Translations under genes and position numbers: made by a program | Origin: Acanthosepion lycidas | Taxonomy: Eukaryota; Mollusca; Cephalopoda; Sepiida; Sepiidae | Direction: 5' to 3' | Assembly: GCA_963932145.1 (NCBI GenBank) | Contig: OZ010616.1 | Span: 50,187,772 to 50,251,771, forward strand | Length of the DNA: 64,000 nt | The notes under the pieces: generated by a model | The model's input: only the letters and a program-made list of their open reading frames with translations | What the model was told of the DNA's origin: nothing | Databases searched by the model: none | Shown here: positions 24,206 to 35,638 of the stretch, piece by piece | Layout: every line of letters starts with the position of its first letter | How positions within the stretch are numbered: the stretch's first letter is position 1

Positions 24206-24395
24206 AAATGATCTAAAAAAGGGCATTCATTTTATAATTGTCATGTAATTTTACTATAAGTATTTCCTCCTTATGTAAAAATCTCACAAACATCAGGTTA
24301 TTAAAAGATGTGTCAACACCTCAGAAAAACAACAACTTCCATGTTAAAAAATGCTTTTCCATGACATTTTAAAATAAAATAATACTTCTTTTAAT

Positions 24396-24725
24396 TCAGA
24401 TTAATTAAACTTTAAATAAGTTAATCTTCCTCAAATAAAGATCCAGAAACTATATTCCATTTTTGAAATGTTTTTTTTAATAAAGAGAATTATGCTGTGT
24501 TGACATGTTTGTCAATAAGGATGATTATACTGAAAATACAAAAAAGTAATTCCAATCAATTTAAATTTGGTTTGAAATACAGCAAAGTATTTTACTTACT
24601 GGAAATATTACATTTAATCTATTAGCTTGAAATTAAAACTAAAATAAAAGCTTCAAAAAGGATTTTTCACTTTTAAAATTAATTTTAAACCTTAGGTAGC
24701 ATTCTTTTAGGTGCCTATCTATATA
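24396..24725. repeat. Interspersed repeat, copy B (partner at 20627-20970)
   Basis: See copy A. Because 20.6 kb and 23.9-24.7 kb all contain members, one larger repeat family may be represented in pieces. Confidence 0.7.
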
Positions 24726-25239
24726 TATCTTTCTAAACATATCTGGAAAATTAAAAACAATAACCAAATCACATCAAAAATATCATGGAAAATAAGGAAA
24801 AAAGCATCAGCCTACAACAATAAATCCAAAAACTATAGATTCTGTCTGGGGGGAGAAAATAGCTATAATAATCATCCCAGACCAACACAAATTATTAAAT
24901 AAATTATCAGAATTCATCTGAAAATGCAGACACAAAACAAATTTTTACAATGTTGCTTAAAAATCTAAAACTAAAAATGAATGAAAAAGTAAAATAAAAA
25001 ATAAGTAAATAAAAATAAAAAATAAAAAAAAATAAAAAAGTTAAACATTACAAAATAGCCACAAAACTACATTTGACTGCACAATTATTTCTACTCAGTG
25101 ACCCTTAGAATAATTTGAAACATAACTGTTACTGCCCACTCAGTAACTGTTAGAGTGATACAATAGACCTACCCATAATGAACCATTGGCCAGCATATAT
25201 AAATAGGTGAGCTAACACACAAACACAATGCACATAGTC
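24726..25239. other. Noncoding AT-rich DNA
   Basis: A-rich sequence with AAAATAAA-type simple repeats near 24985-25040. Nothing else is seen. Confidence 0.4.
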
Positions 25240-25303
25240 AGAAGACTGCATTTAAGCATGAAACAAACTGTTGCTGCTGGGTGTTGTATTTGGTGTCCAC
25301 TTT

Positions 25304-25341
<38 letters not shown>

Positions 25342-25640
25342 GAAATATAGTCTTAAGATGTGCTATATTTATGGGATAAAGTGCTCAATATTAGAGATAG
25401 ACCGTGTGTAAATATAAAAGTGGACATAGAAGTCAACACTAAAGATTGTATCTAGCATGAAACAGACTGTCGCCTCTAAGTGTTGACTTCTATGTTCACT
25501 TTTCTATGCGTGTGTGTGTGTGAAAAGTATGTGTATATAAATATATATGTGTGTAATATATATATAATTATTTATATATTATATGCTCAGTACTTATTAG
25601 AAAGCGCTCAATATCAGCGATAGAGCTAACATATTTGGCT
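25240..25640. repeat. Composite repeat with GTGCTCAATAT / GATAGAGCT module
   Basis: It contains two diverged inverted pieces around ATGAAACA.ACTGT.GC and AAAAGTGGACAT motifs, separated by (TA)n and TG-rich tracts. GTGCTCAATATTAGAGATAGA (about 25381) and AAAGCGCTCAATATCAGCGA followed by TAGAGCTAACATAT (about 25602) are two versions of one module. The same module recurs at 31340-31395, inverted at 33640-33700, and at 61960-62060. Confidence 0.7.
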
Positions 25641-25710
25641 GGATTGATGTGAGTTTGGGATCGTGGGATTCATGCTTTTGGGATCGTGGGATTCATGCTT
25701 TTGTGATCGT
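25641..25710. repeat. Two tandem copies of a 24-bp unit
   Basis: GGGATCGTGGGATTCATGCT followed by TTTG occurs twice, head to tail, from about 25658. Confidence 0.85.
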
Positions 25711-25935
25711 CAATGTATTCAAACAACAATAAATAAAATACAGTTATAAACCTAACCTTCCTTAATTAATACTGCAAAACAAAATAATAGGCAAGCATAG
25801 ATATATAAATAACTATTTCCTTTGCCTTTTAAGCATTAATTTTTAAAAAAAATTAATTATTTAAACAAGAAATAAAAACAATGGAATACATCTATATTTT
25901 TAAAAACTTTGTAAACCCCAAAATATTCCAAAAAA

Positions 25936-26945
25936 TTAACATAAATATAAGTCATCTCTGACACTAGATACAACATTGTTACATCTTTTGACAGTCAGAG
26001 CCCTAAAGGTAAAAAGAAAGAAAAGAAATAATGAGAAAATATAAGGAGACAGGAAAATTTTGAAAAGAAATAAGCATGACATCCTACATGTTTTCACACA
26101 TACTGGCATACACACATGCACACAAAGTAAAAGGTTTTCTTTTTTTTTAGTATTGTAGCCTTCTTCTCTGATGGTTTGTTCAATGTCCAATCCTATGACT
26201 GACCAATGAGTTGACTGCTTCAACCCAAGCCTTGCCTTATCCCACATTGTCTTTGGTTTTGATCATAATGCTGACAAAGATCAAATCATCAATGGGAATG
26301 GTCATATTGGGTTGGTCCAGGCAGACTGAAGTCACAAGTGAAAAAAAATTATTTGAATAAAAGAAAATGTCTTTATATATACAAACTTTGTACAGGAGTT
26401 GGTTAATTCTGGGGGTGAAAATTATTAGTTCTTCATGCAGCAAAATATCGACCATTCCCGTTTTGTAAGTCAAATACAACACTGTGGTTGGTTTAGCTAA
26501 GTCTGTACAAGTCTTCTGGTGCAAGACTTATGTCGGAGGTTTCTTTCAGGTAGGAAGTTATGTGAGGTCATCTCTCATCCAACATCTGAAACAACTATCT
26601 CTCAGCTGCTTCGATCTCCTGTTTATATGGACCTTTGCCTGAAACTAGCATGGGATATGATGCAGCCTGGGATTCTGGTGATTACCAACAAGGGTACATT
26701 GTTGTCTGGCTCCAGGAAATTAATTACATGCCCAATTTTGGGGAGATCCCCTCTTCCATGAGTAATGGTAGCAAGATATTGATCTGCCCTAACACTTTCC
26801 TTCACATTTGGATACCTCACACCAATACTTCACAATGGGCATGGGATTGGGCAATTCCTCTGCCTTCCTTGATATTTCATCTGTGTCTGCCACCTTGGCT
26901 ATCCTTTGACCAATCTGGCTCTCAATTGCTTGGCATCACCTAACT
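25936..26945 (-). other. Unrecognised coding-like stretch
   Basis: The - strand has adjacent frames of 103, 95 and 65 codons. The last includes THGRGDLPKIGHVINFLEP and ITRIPGCIISHASFRQR. Overlapping + strand frames are similarly long. Base composition is less AT-rich than the flanks, and sequence complexity looks protein-like, so this is probably a decayed mobile-element gene. I cannot name the family, and stops interrupt every frame. Confidence 0.35.
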
Positions 26946-28570
26946 TGTGGTCATTAATTATCATTTAAAATTTTGCATAAGCAAAATATTCTCGGCCTGA
27001 TTTTGCTTAAAAATCAGAAATTTACCAGGTGGTTCCTCTTCCCAGCCATGCCCCCAAAACTGCCAAGGCCATTGCACTCCAAATACCCTAGGTTATACTA
27101 AGAAACTGATAAAGTTCATCCAGACCTCAGAGATGATTTGGTTTCCCACCAATTTCTGGACTTACTTAACAGCAATGTCTTGTTCAGCATCTTCTTCATT
27201 CAACACACTGCATCTTGGATTTTTACTTACCAGTCCCAAGTCACTTTATTTAAGTGATTTCATTTGTGCTTTTTTCTATGAACTGTGACTTATATTTACT
27301 GACACATTATTAATTTCGATGTGTTTCAACTACAAACTTTTCCTTTCATTATATCAAACATAAACATTTCCAAAGACTTACCACATGCCCATGGTTACTT
27401 TGCTCTTTTTCAGGACTATTAAATTGACCATATTTGCAATTCGACACACTCACACTTTCAAACTCTAATATTTGTTCTGATATTTCAGCACTTGCAAGAA
27501 ATCTCTTTCGGTTCTTACAAATCAGCAGTTGTACATATTGTAAAAATGTTGTTGATTGTTGCCAATAATAAATTTTTGGTTTTTTAATTAAGAACTCTGC
27601 CTTTGTTTTATCTCAATTCGAGTGTCAATTTCTCCCTGTATAATTTTAATATTTTATTTACATGGTGACCCATCTGTGGTGATCCCTCTGTGGGCTACTA
27701 CACATCCTTGGATTTCATCAGATTCACTTAAATAAAGTTTACATTGATGTAACTATACATGTGCTTGATGGAGAATATGAAGGCTGAAGTTTGAATCTTT
27801 TAAATGTATTTATTTTTAAATATTTATTTGTGTCAAAACAATTTCATTTGGTTTCTTTTTGTTTATGAAATTGTCTAGACACATTCATGAACAAAAAAAT
27901 GATTTAAACTTTCATCATTCCTTCTTTGTGTGCATATGTAGTTACATCAATGTAAACATCATTTTAGTCCAATGAAGCTCTAAAAGATTAAACATATCAT
28001 ACAAAACACTTTTCTACTTTATCTACTGATTTTTCTAACATTTTTCTGGTCTATAAAAATTATATATCATTTTCTTTTAATTTGATATTTCAAAGCAAAA
28101 GAAAAAATTCAAATAATGTTTATTATCACTAAAAGCTCATTCAAGTACAAAACTGTCAAAATAGATATTTGAATTATATTCATACAATTGAATATGGCTT
28201 AATACATGTCATAAGAGAAACAGATTTTATTAAGACTACTATTTACATTTATCATCATTGCTAATTAAAGTGGAAATTGTAGCTTTTTCATGAATAAAAG
28301 GCTAGTTAAGGCCAATTATGTGTTCAAAGACAAAATCAAAGTAGATTTTTAAAAAGGCAATTTTTAATATTGTATCCCACAAAAATATACATTTTCTGAG
28401 TGTTTCTTTCATTTGCTCACATTACATAAATTTATTAAAATAGTAACGGCAAATTTTAACTTTTATATAGTATCTTTTTATAGTACGTTTTTTAGTATCT
28501 GGATTTATATTTTGTTTTGTTTTTGCTCAAGAATTAACAAAATATTAAGTTTTTTATTTTATTAATTACT
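26946..28570. other. Noncoding DNA
   Basis: No supported gene or repeat is seen. Confidence 0.4.
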
Positions 28571-29225
28571 AGCAGTAGAGCCCGGCGTTGCCCGGGGATG
28601 TAACAGTAAGAGATAGATCAAGTATCGACCATCATAAAGACTGAAAAATAAAATTGACAAAGATTATTGTTTAAGGTTGACGGACACGCATGTCTTAATT
28701 AGTTTTTTTTTTTTTTTTTTACGAATTGATCAAACCCAAACTGAAACAAAAACATTGTTTTCAATCATTATGAGTCTACCGATTGAATAGAATTTTATTA
28801 TAAACAATTGTAAATGGAATTTTTAAAGCATTCTGAATGTAAAAATAAAGAAAAAAGTATGCAAGGCAATAAGAAACACTACCTGCCAAAAAAAAAGTGA
28901 AGTTTTGTTGAAATCCGATCCCATATATAAACGAACACAGACACACACACACACACACACACAAACAACCTGGGTTTTATAATAAATATAACTTGAGATG
29001 AGTTGTCCCCCTTTCATTCTGGCGATGCCTCTTAATCGTGTTTTCAAATTGATTTCACGCAAAAACAATTGTGTTTTTCCAATTTTTGGCACTATCTGAA
29101 CAACCGCAAGGTAATTTTACGTAGTCCTGTGAAGTTATGTTGAAATCGGTTGAAAAATGTAGGAAATCCGATCCAATATATAAACGTACAGACACACACA
29201 CACACAACCTGGGTTTTATAATAAG
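28571..29225. mobile_element. Repeat with CCCGGCGTTGCCCGGG head and two microsatellite tails
   Basis: A GC-rich palindromic head, CCCGGCGTTGCCCGGG (28581-28596), is followed by AT-rich sequence. Two related tails follow: AAATCCGATCC.ATATATAAACG, a CA run, then CCTGGGTTTTATAATA (ending near 28985 and again near 29224). Such head/tail pairs are widespread in invertebrate repeats, but I cannot assign the class. Two overlapping or nested partial copies seem present. Confidence 0.6.
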
Positions 29226-29227
29226 TA

Positions 29228-29370
29228 TGATCAAAGTTTCCACATATTGTCTCTGGGGTAGTGTTGTGCTTTGACAACTTTCTTCAGTTGGCCCCACTCC
29301 AGTTGATACTGGAACAGCATTGATGAGGGGCTGTGTACTCATCTGGTGATCCTCTCCATCCTCAATAGTA
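29228..29370 (-). pseudogene. Fragment of hAT-type transposase-like gene
   Basis: About 140 bp aligns with 36420-36545 (GTTTCCA.ATA.TGTCTCT.GGGTAGTG, then CATCTGG..ATCCTCTCCATCCTCAA), in the region just before the hAT dimerisation block of the larger - strand pseudogene. In one frame it reads KKVVKAQHYPRDNMWKL. It is an isolated fragment. Confidence 0.7.
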
Positions 29371-29629
29371 TTTCATACTTCTGTTGTCATGTCTTTTTTT
29401 AAATTTATAAAATATAAATACCATCTATTTTAAATGCAATATATATATGTAAAAAAATATAAATAAAACCCCACAATCCCTGTATAATATATGAACTGCA
29501 CCAGCATTGTGTTAATCAGATATGTTATTTTATTAAAATTTAAATTATGTAACGGTCAGTCTCTACTCAGCACCTGAAAATTTCATTGTGCATAAAACTC
29601 CGAGTCATGCTACCAGGGTAATATCTGTA

Positions 29630-29637
<8 letters not shown>

Positions 29638-29695
<58 letters not shown>
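29638..29695. repeat. (TA)n microsatellite
   Basis: A pure TA run next to the terminal-repeat-like copy that starts at about 29696. Confidence 0.97.
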
Positions 29696-29699
<4 letters not shown>

Positions 29700-30010
29700 G
29701 CTCAAACACTAATATTCCATGGTTATAATTTATTACATTGGAATCATAATCATGATCCAATTCATCAGATGTACAAATTCAAAAAGAAATTGGAAAATAT
29801 AACTCTGGGTATAAAAATCAAAATTTTAGTGAGAGTGTATGTGTGGGAGTGGGAAACAAGTGTGAGAGGGAAATGTATGAAAGCTCTAGAGAGAGGTGTA
29901 GCAGAAGAAAGAAGAACAGGGAGGCCTAAAAGTGAAGGTGGGGATTAAAATTTAACAGAGAGAAGTTTTAAAAAGAGGAGTTAAATGACAGTTTAAAAGA
30001 GTGAGATAAA
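29696..30010. mobile_element. Diverged copy of the Penelope-like terminal arm
   Basis: The sequence AAGCTCAAACACTAATATTCC, then ATGATCCAATTCATCAGA and ACAAATTCAAAAAGAAA parallels 30598-30860 in the same orientation with many substitutions. It is therefore an older, direct-repeat copy of the arm. It lies directly after a (TA)n tract, as the arm at 30598 also does. Confidence 0.65.
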
Positions 30011-30139
30011 GATAAATATGAATTATTTTTATGCATAATTCACTACTGATTTGCTGACCTAAAATTAAAATTAAAAAACAGACACTGGAAACATGTGCAT
30101 TGACCACTAATATTATCAATATATATATATATATATATA

Positions 30140-30505
30140 TTAAGACATTTTTATGTTTATACATTCTTTTTATAGATACAAATATTTAAGTAAATGCTCT
30201 GTTTATAATAGACAGTATTAAACAACATTTACCAGCCTGAATTTCTGAGAAATTTTCATAGAAAATATTCATCCTATGACAGGATTTGAACCTGCACCTA
30301 TACAGAACTGTCATTTAGCTTGACGTGCCTTTAAATGACGGTTCCGTATACAGGTCCGAATCCTGTTGAAGGACAAATATTTTCTATGAAAATTTCTCGG
30401 ACATTCAGGCCGGTAAATATTGTTTAATACTGTTTATTATAAACAGAGCATTTACTTAAATATTTGTATCTATAAAAAGAATGTACAAACATAAAAATGT
30501 CTTAA
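30140..30505. mobile_element. tRNA-like fold-back element with a 14-bp loop
   Basis: Arms 30140-30317 and 30332-30505 are near-perfect reverse complements around the loop GCTTGACGTGCCTT. Each arm carries a tRNA T-arm/B-box sequence in the outward direction: CAGGTTCAAATCCTG read on the - strand at 30280-30294, and CAGGTCCGAATCCTG on + at 30351-30365. This looks like two tRNA-derived SINE halves joined head to head. It sits between (TA)n tracts. Confidence 0.8.
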
Positions 30506-30531
30506 AATAATTGTCGGACTTTGTCCATTTC

Positions 30532-30534
<3 letters not shown>

Positions 30535-30587
<53 letters not shown>
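30535..30587. repeat. (TA)n microsatellite
   Basis: A TA dinucleotide run bordering the left arm of the large inverted repeat. Confidence 0.95.
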
Positions 30588-30592
<5 letters not shown>

Positions 30593-31495
30593 AAAAAGCT
30601 TAAACACTAATATTCCATGGTCATAATTTATTCCATTGGAATCGTAAATACGATCCAATTCATCAGACCTACAAATTCAAAAAGAAAACGGAAAAGAACA
30701 ACTCCGGAAATAAAAATAGAATTTAGAGAGAGTGTAAGTATGAGAGTGTGGGACGAATGTTAGTGCTAAAGAGAGAGGTAACATACGAGGGAAGGTGGGA
30801 GATTAAAACTTAACAGAGAGGGTTTTTTTTAACTAGAGGTGAGTGGAAGGGGGAAATATGAATGTTGTCGGATGTCTAATACATTAAAGATACATTTCGT
30901 GGTGACATACATACACCATAGATGATCTAATGTTAAAGATCAGAATAAGAGGGAGGGAGAGGAAAAGAAAAGAAAAAGGGGTGGGTGAGAGATGGGGTGA
31001 GGGAAATTAAAATTGAAGGACATTTACTGAAAGGGCCGCTGTGTCATTTAGAAAATTTGACAAAAATAATATCGACTACAGGTTACAAATCAAATATAAA
31101 CATATAAAAAATAAATATAATGATTATCTAATCTAGCAAGGACCTATATTTTTATGTTCAAAACACATGTGAATACACACATACACAATAACATATACAC
31201 GTATATACATACACATAGATGTGTACCAACATACACACATACATATACCCATGTACTCATATACACATATATCCACATATCCACACAAATACACACATAC
31301 ACATACATACACACACATATAAACACATATACATATATCTGATTCAATATGTTAGCTCTATCTCTGATACTAAGCGCTTTCTAATAAGTACCGCGCATAT
31401 AATATACAAATAATTACACCTACATATATACATATACACATACACACATACACACACACACATATATATATACACATATACACACATACATACAC

Positions 31496-31528
<33 letters not shown>

Positions 31529-31594
31529 TCCACCTATATCCATATACACACATTTTCCATATACATAAATATATACACATGCACACATATACAC

Positions 31595-31647
<53 letters not shown>

Positions 31648-32137
31648 CATACAAAATACACACACACATACATACATATACACACACACACACATATATA
31701 TATATACATACAAAATACACACACACATACATACATATACACACATACATCCATATGCATCCAGTCCTTACATATTTACCCATATATATACATACGAACA
31801 TACGCATATGTGCACATAAACATATATACCTAAAACCCTACATTTCTATACAATTACATACACCCATTTAAACAAATAAACAATGTATCCCTGTATCTAT
31901 CCGTCTAGCTATACATACATACATACATATATACATACATATACACCCATATACAGATATATATGGGTACATACATACCAAAACATACACACATATATAT
32001 ACACACATCTCTACATATACATCCATCTACATATACCTACATCCATATGCGTATACACAAATATACATATACACACATACGCATGCATATACATATACAT
32101 CCATACATATACATACATATACCTATACACACACACA
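30588..32137. mobile_element. Left arm of 3.9-kb inverted repeat (Penelope-like terminal repeat)
   Basis: About 1.5 kb is the reverse complement of 33002-34446. Non-microsatellite landmarks include AGCTTAAACACTAATATTCC, the ATACGATCCAATTCATCAGA block, GTCGGATGTCTAATACATTA, GATCATCTATGGTGT (read on the other strand) and the GCTCTATCTCTGATACTAAG module. The inner 1 kb is (TATG/CATA)n. Single-base and length differences distinguish the arms, so this is not an assembly mirror of one molecule. The microsatellite frames (Tyr/Cys/Val/His-rich) are artefacts. Confidence 0.9.
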
Positions 32138-32398
32138 CTCTGATTAATCTATATCTAAAAGAGCATGTATGGTTGTATAGACGCTGCTTCCAATCACCAG
32201 CGGATATACCTATATATCTTTTTTTCTCATTTATATTTTTCTCGGGAAAGATTGTTGCCTCGTATATTACATTTTCATACTTACATTTACCCCGGATTGG
32301 ACAATGGTCTTTATTCCTACAATTGCAGGTAGGGTTACTCGATTGAGTTTCATTACTATGGTAGTTTCTAAGTATTCTGCAATTATGGGAAGATATGA

Positions 32399-32653
32399 TT
32401 TAGATATAGATGCCTCAGAAGTCAAACTTCCTTATCCAAACACTACTGGGATCTGGTGGATAAGGGATTAATCCCACTTTTGAAATAGAGATACCTATCA
32501 AGAGCTAGAACATCTAATAACTTCTGCGATCAGTGTGATCTGTGTATGGCGGAAAAATTTTTTATTATCAAAGATAAGAATCAAGATGAACTGCTGAATC
32601 TTCGTAATGAGATATTTTCTAAATGTAGACATAAGAAACGATTCAAAACATAA
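32399..32653 (+). pseudogene. C-terminus of Penelope-like / GIY-YIG reverse-transcriptase protein
   Basis: In the unique spacer of the inverted repeat one frame reads TSLSKHYWDLVDKG, then a TAG at 32486-32488, YLSRARTS, CDQCDLCMAEKFFIIKDKN, LLNLRNEIFSKCRHKKRFKT and a stop (32651-32653). The order LSK.IW.LK.., W.IL.RA, CxLCLxEK..I, L.NKR.EL..KCRH..KF is characteristic of the C-terminal part of GIY-YIG endonuclease-containing reverse transcriptases of the Penelope-like group, as I recall the family. The TAG replaces the usual Trp codon. A TGA at 32396 ends the readable upstream part, so only about 80 codons survive. The + orientation matches the strand of the CTGATGA motif in the right arm. Confidence 0.6.
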
Positions 32654-33001
32654 ACACCATTTTGTAACATGTTGTCACTTATGTCAGTTCCATCTTGGTT
32701 CAAAACATCGGGCATAACATTTTAACGGAATGACTATTATGTTTATTATATTTATCTCTATATAGATCATTGTGTACGTTTATGTGATGTGCTATGTATT
32801 TAATTTTTTTTTTACCCCCAAATTGTTGAAATTTTACTTATTTAGATTTTAAATTTTAATTTATATGTATATATATGTATGTATGTATGTATATATATGT
32901 ATGTATATATGTAGGTATATGTGCATGTGTGTGTATGCATGTATATGTGTATATATATGTATGTATGTACTTAGCTGCATGTGTATGTGGGTATATATGT
33001 A

Positions 33002-33504
33002 GGTGTGTGTGTATAGGTATATGTATGTATATGTATGGATGTATATGTATATGCATGCATATGTGTGTATATGTATATTTGTGTATATGTAGATGGATGT
33101 ATATGTAGAGATGTGTGTATATATACGTGTGTATGTTTTGGTATGTATGTACCCATATATATTTGTATATGGGTGTATATGTACGTATATATGTATGTAT
33201 GTATAGCTAGACGGATAGATACAGGGATACATTGTTTATTTGTTTAAATGGGTGTATGTAATTGTATAGAAATGTAGGGTTTTAGGTATATATGTTTATG
33301 TGCACATATGCGTATGTTCGTATGTATATATATGGGTAAATATGTAAGGACTGGATGCATATGGATGTATGTGTGTATATGTATGTATGTGTGTGTGTAT
33401 TTTTGTATGTATATATATATATATATGTGTGTGTGTATATGTGTGCATGTGTATGTATTTATGTATATGTATGTGTAAAATGTGTGTATATGGATATAGG
33501 TGGA

Positions 33505-33563
<59 letters not shown>

Positions 33564-34446
33564 GTATGTATATATATAGAGAGAGAGAGGTGTGTGTATA
33601 TGTGTATGTGTATATGTATATATGTACGTGTAATTATTTGTATATCATATGCGCGGTAATTATTAGAAAGCGTTTAGTATCAGAGATAGAGCTAAGATAT
33701 TGAATCAGATATATGTATATGTGTATATGTGTGTGTGTATGTATATGTATGTGTGTATTTCTGTTAATATGTGGATATATATGTGTATGTGTACATGGGT
33801 ATATGTATGTGTGTATGTAGGTACACGGCGATGTGTATGTATATACGTGTATAAGTTATTGTGTTTGTGTGTATTTGCATGCGTTTTGAACATAAAAATA
33901 TAGGTCCTTGCTAGATTAGATAATCGTCATATTTATTCTTTATATGTTTATATTTGATTTGTAACCTGCAGTCGATATTATTTTTGTCAAATTTTCTCAA
34001 TTACACAGCGTCCCTTTCAATTTTAATTTCACCCGCCCCATCTTTCTCCCCCACCACTTCTTTCCTTTTCTCTCCCTCCTTCTTATTCTGATCTTTAACA
34101 TTAGATCATCTATGGTGTGTGTATGTCACCACGAAATGTATCTTTAATGTATTAGACATCCGACAACATTCATATTTCCCCCTTCCACTCACCTCTAGTT
34201 AAAAAAAACCCTCTCTGTTAAGTTTTAATCTCCCACCTTCCCTCGTATGTTACCTCTCTCTTTAGCACTAACATTCGTCCCACACTCTCATACTTACACT
34301 CTCTCTAAATTCTATTTTTATTTCCGGAGTTGTTCTTTTCCGTTTTCTTTTTGAATTTGTAGGTCTGATGAATTGGATCGTATTTACGATTCCAATGGAA
34401 TAAATTATGACCATGGAATATTAGTGTTTAAGCCTTTTTATTATAT
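33002..34446. mobile_element. Right arm of 3.9-kb inverted repeat
   Basis: Reverse complement of the left arm. Near its outer end the + strand reads AGGTCTGATGAATTGGATCG, a loop, then CGATTCCAATGGAATAAA (34361-34404). This is a hammerhead-like CTGATGA followed by a 9-10-bp stem, but with GGAAT instead of GAAA, so the catalytic core is imperfect. Beyond 34446 the arms cease to match. Confidence 0.9.
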
Positions 34447-34574
34447 CCTTACTCTGTCCTGGACATTGAGTTCTACCTGGATTCTATCCTCTCGGAATTT
34501 TTTATTCAAAAAATATACATGTGTGTATATGCACCTGTGTATTTTGCATATATATGTGTATATTTACCACTAAT

Positions 34575-34575
34575 A

Positions 34576-34636
<61 letters not shown>

Positions 34637-34640
34637 TATA
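34575..34640. repeat. TCTA / (TA)n microsatellite
   Basis: TCTATCTATCTATC followed by TA repeats. Confidence 0.95.
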
Positions 34641-35638
34641 ATGAAAAACAAACCACTTTAAGGTACCATTACCATATATATATATATACTGTCATGATGA
34701 TAGCTTTTTAATTTAGTGAGTCCTAGGAGCCACAGATTTAATTTGAATGGGTCCCCAGGAAATTTTATGGATCCCTGGGAAATTCTATGGGTCCCAAATT
34801 TAAGTTTTTTAATAAACTGTAATGTTAAACTTCAGTGCTCCAGAAAAAAAATGCCATTCTTCCAAAAAACAATTTTAATTTTCACTTAAATTGATAGAGC
34901 AAAAATTTTTTTAAAATTAAATTCATACATTTAAAACAAAAACAGTATTTACACTTAATCCTAGTTCAATTAAAAACCTTTATTTTTGAGAATTCTGACA
35001 GAACAAGATTTTATTTTTTAAATTTACAGAACATTTTTATTTTTAATTAAATAAATTTAAAACAAAAACAGTTTTTACACTTAATTACAGTTCAATTGAG
35101 AAACTATATTTTTTGAGAATTATAACAGAACAAGATTTCTTCTTGTAAATTAGATTAATAAATTGAATGTGCTTACTCTTATAAAGAACAAATTGGATTA
35201 GGTCAACTTCCTTTCAAAAATTTAATTAATCTCCCTTGAATCATCTTAGAAATACAGGACTAATTAATCAGGGATACTCCCAACTTTCTGTAGGATATAA
35301 AATTCCAAGAAAATATTTTTCTATAACAAAATAAATAACACTCAAATAAATTATCAAATAAAATAGGTGAGTATACTGCATGTGAACACAACATTGCACA
35401 AATTCAACTAAAAACAAAATGGAAATGGTAACACTAAAATAAATAAATAATATGACTGATGATTTTAGCAGATAAACAAAACATTCTAATCACGTTGACA
35501 GTCTATAAACTGTCACTGAGATCTTTTAGTCTGAAAATAATTAAAGCAAATTTGATTTTAATTGATGAGAAAATTAATCAATCCCTATGAAATATTTAAC
35601 ACAACAACAATGAAACTTATTGAAAACAGTGGAAAGTA
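34641..35638. other. AT-rich noncoding DNA with a tandem duplication
   Basis: The block AAACAAAAACAGT.TTTACACTTAAT, TTCAATT.A.AAAC and GAGAATT..ACAGAACAAGAT occurs twice, at about 34935-35012 and 35052-35140, a unit of roughly 120 bp. No gene is seen. Confidence 0.6.

Noticed and set aside
32396..32653. Intact Penelope-like protein gene
   Set aside because: Only about 80 codons remain, with an internal TAG and a stop directly upstream.
31133..33903. Many Tyr/Cys/Val- and His/Thr-rich frames on both strands
   Set aside because: Artefacts of TATG/CATA microsatellite arrays in the inverted-repeat arms.
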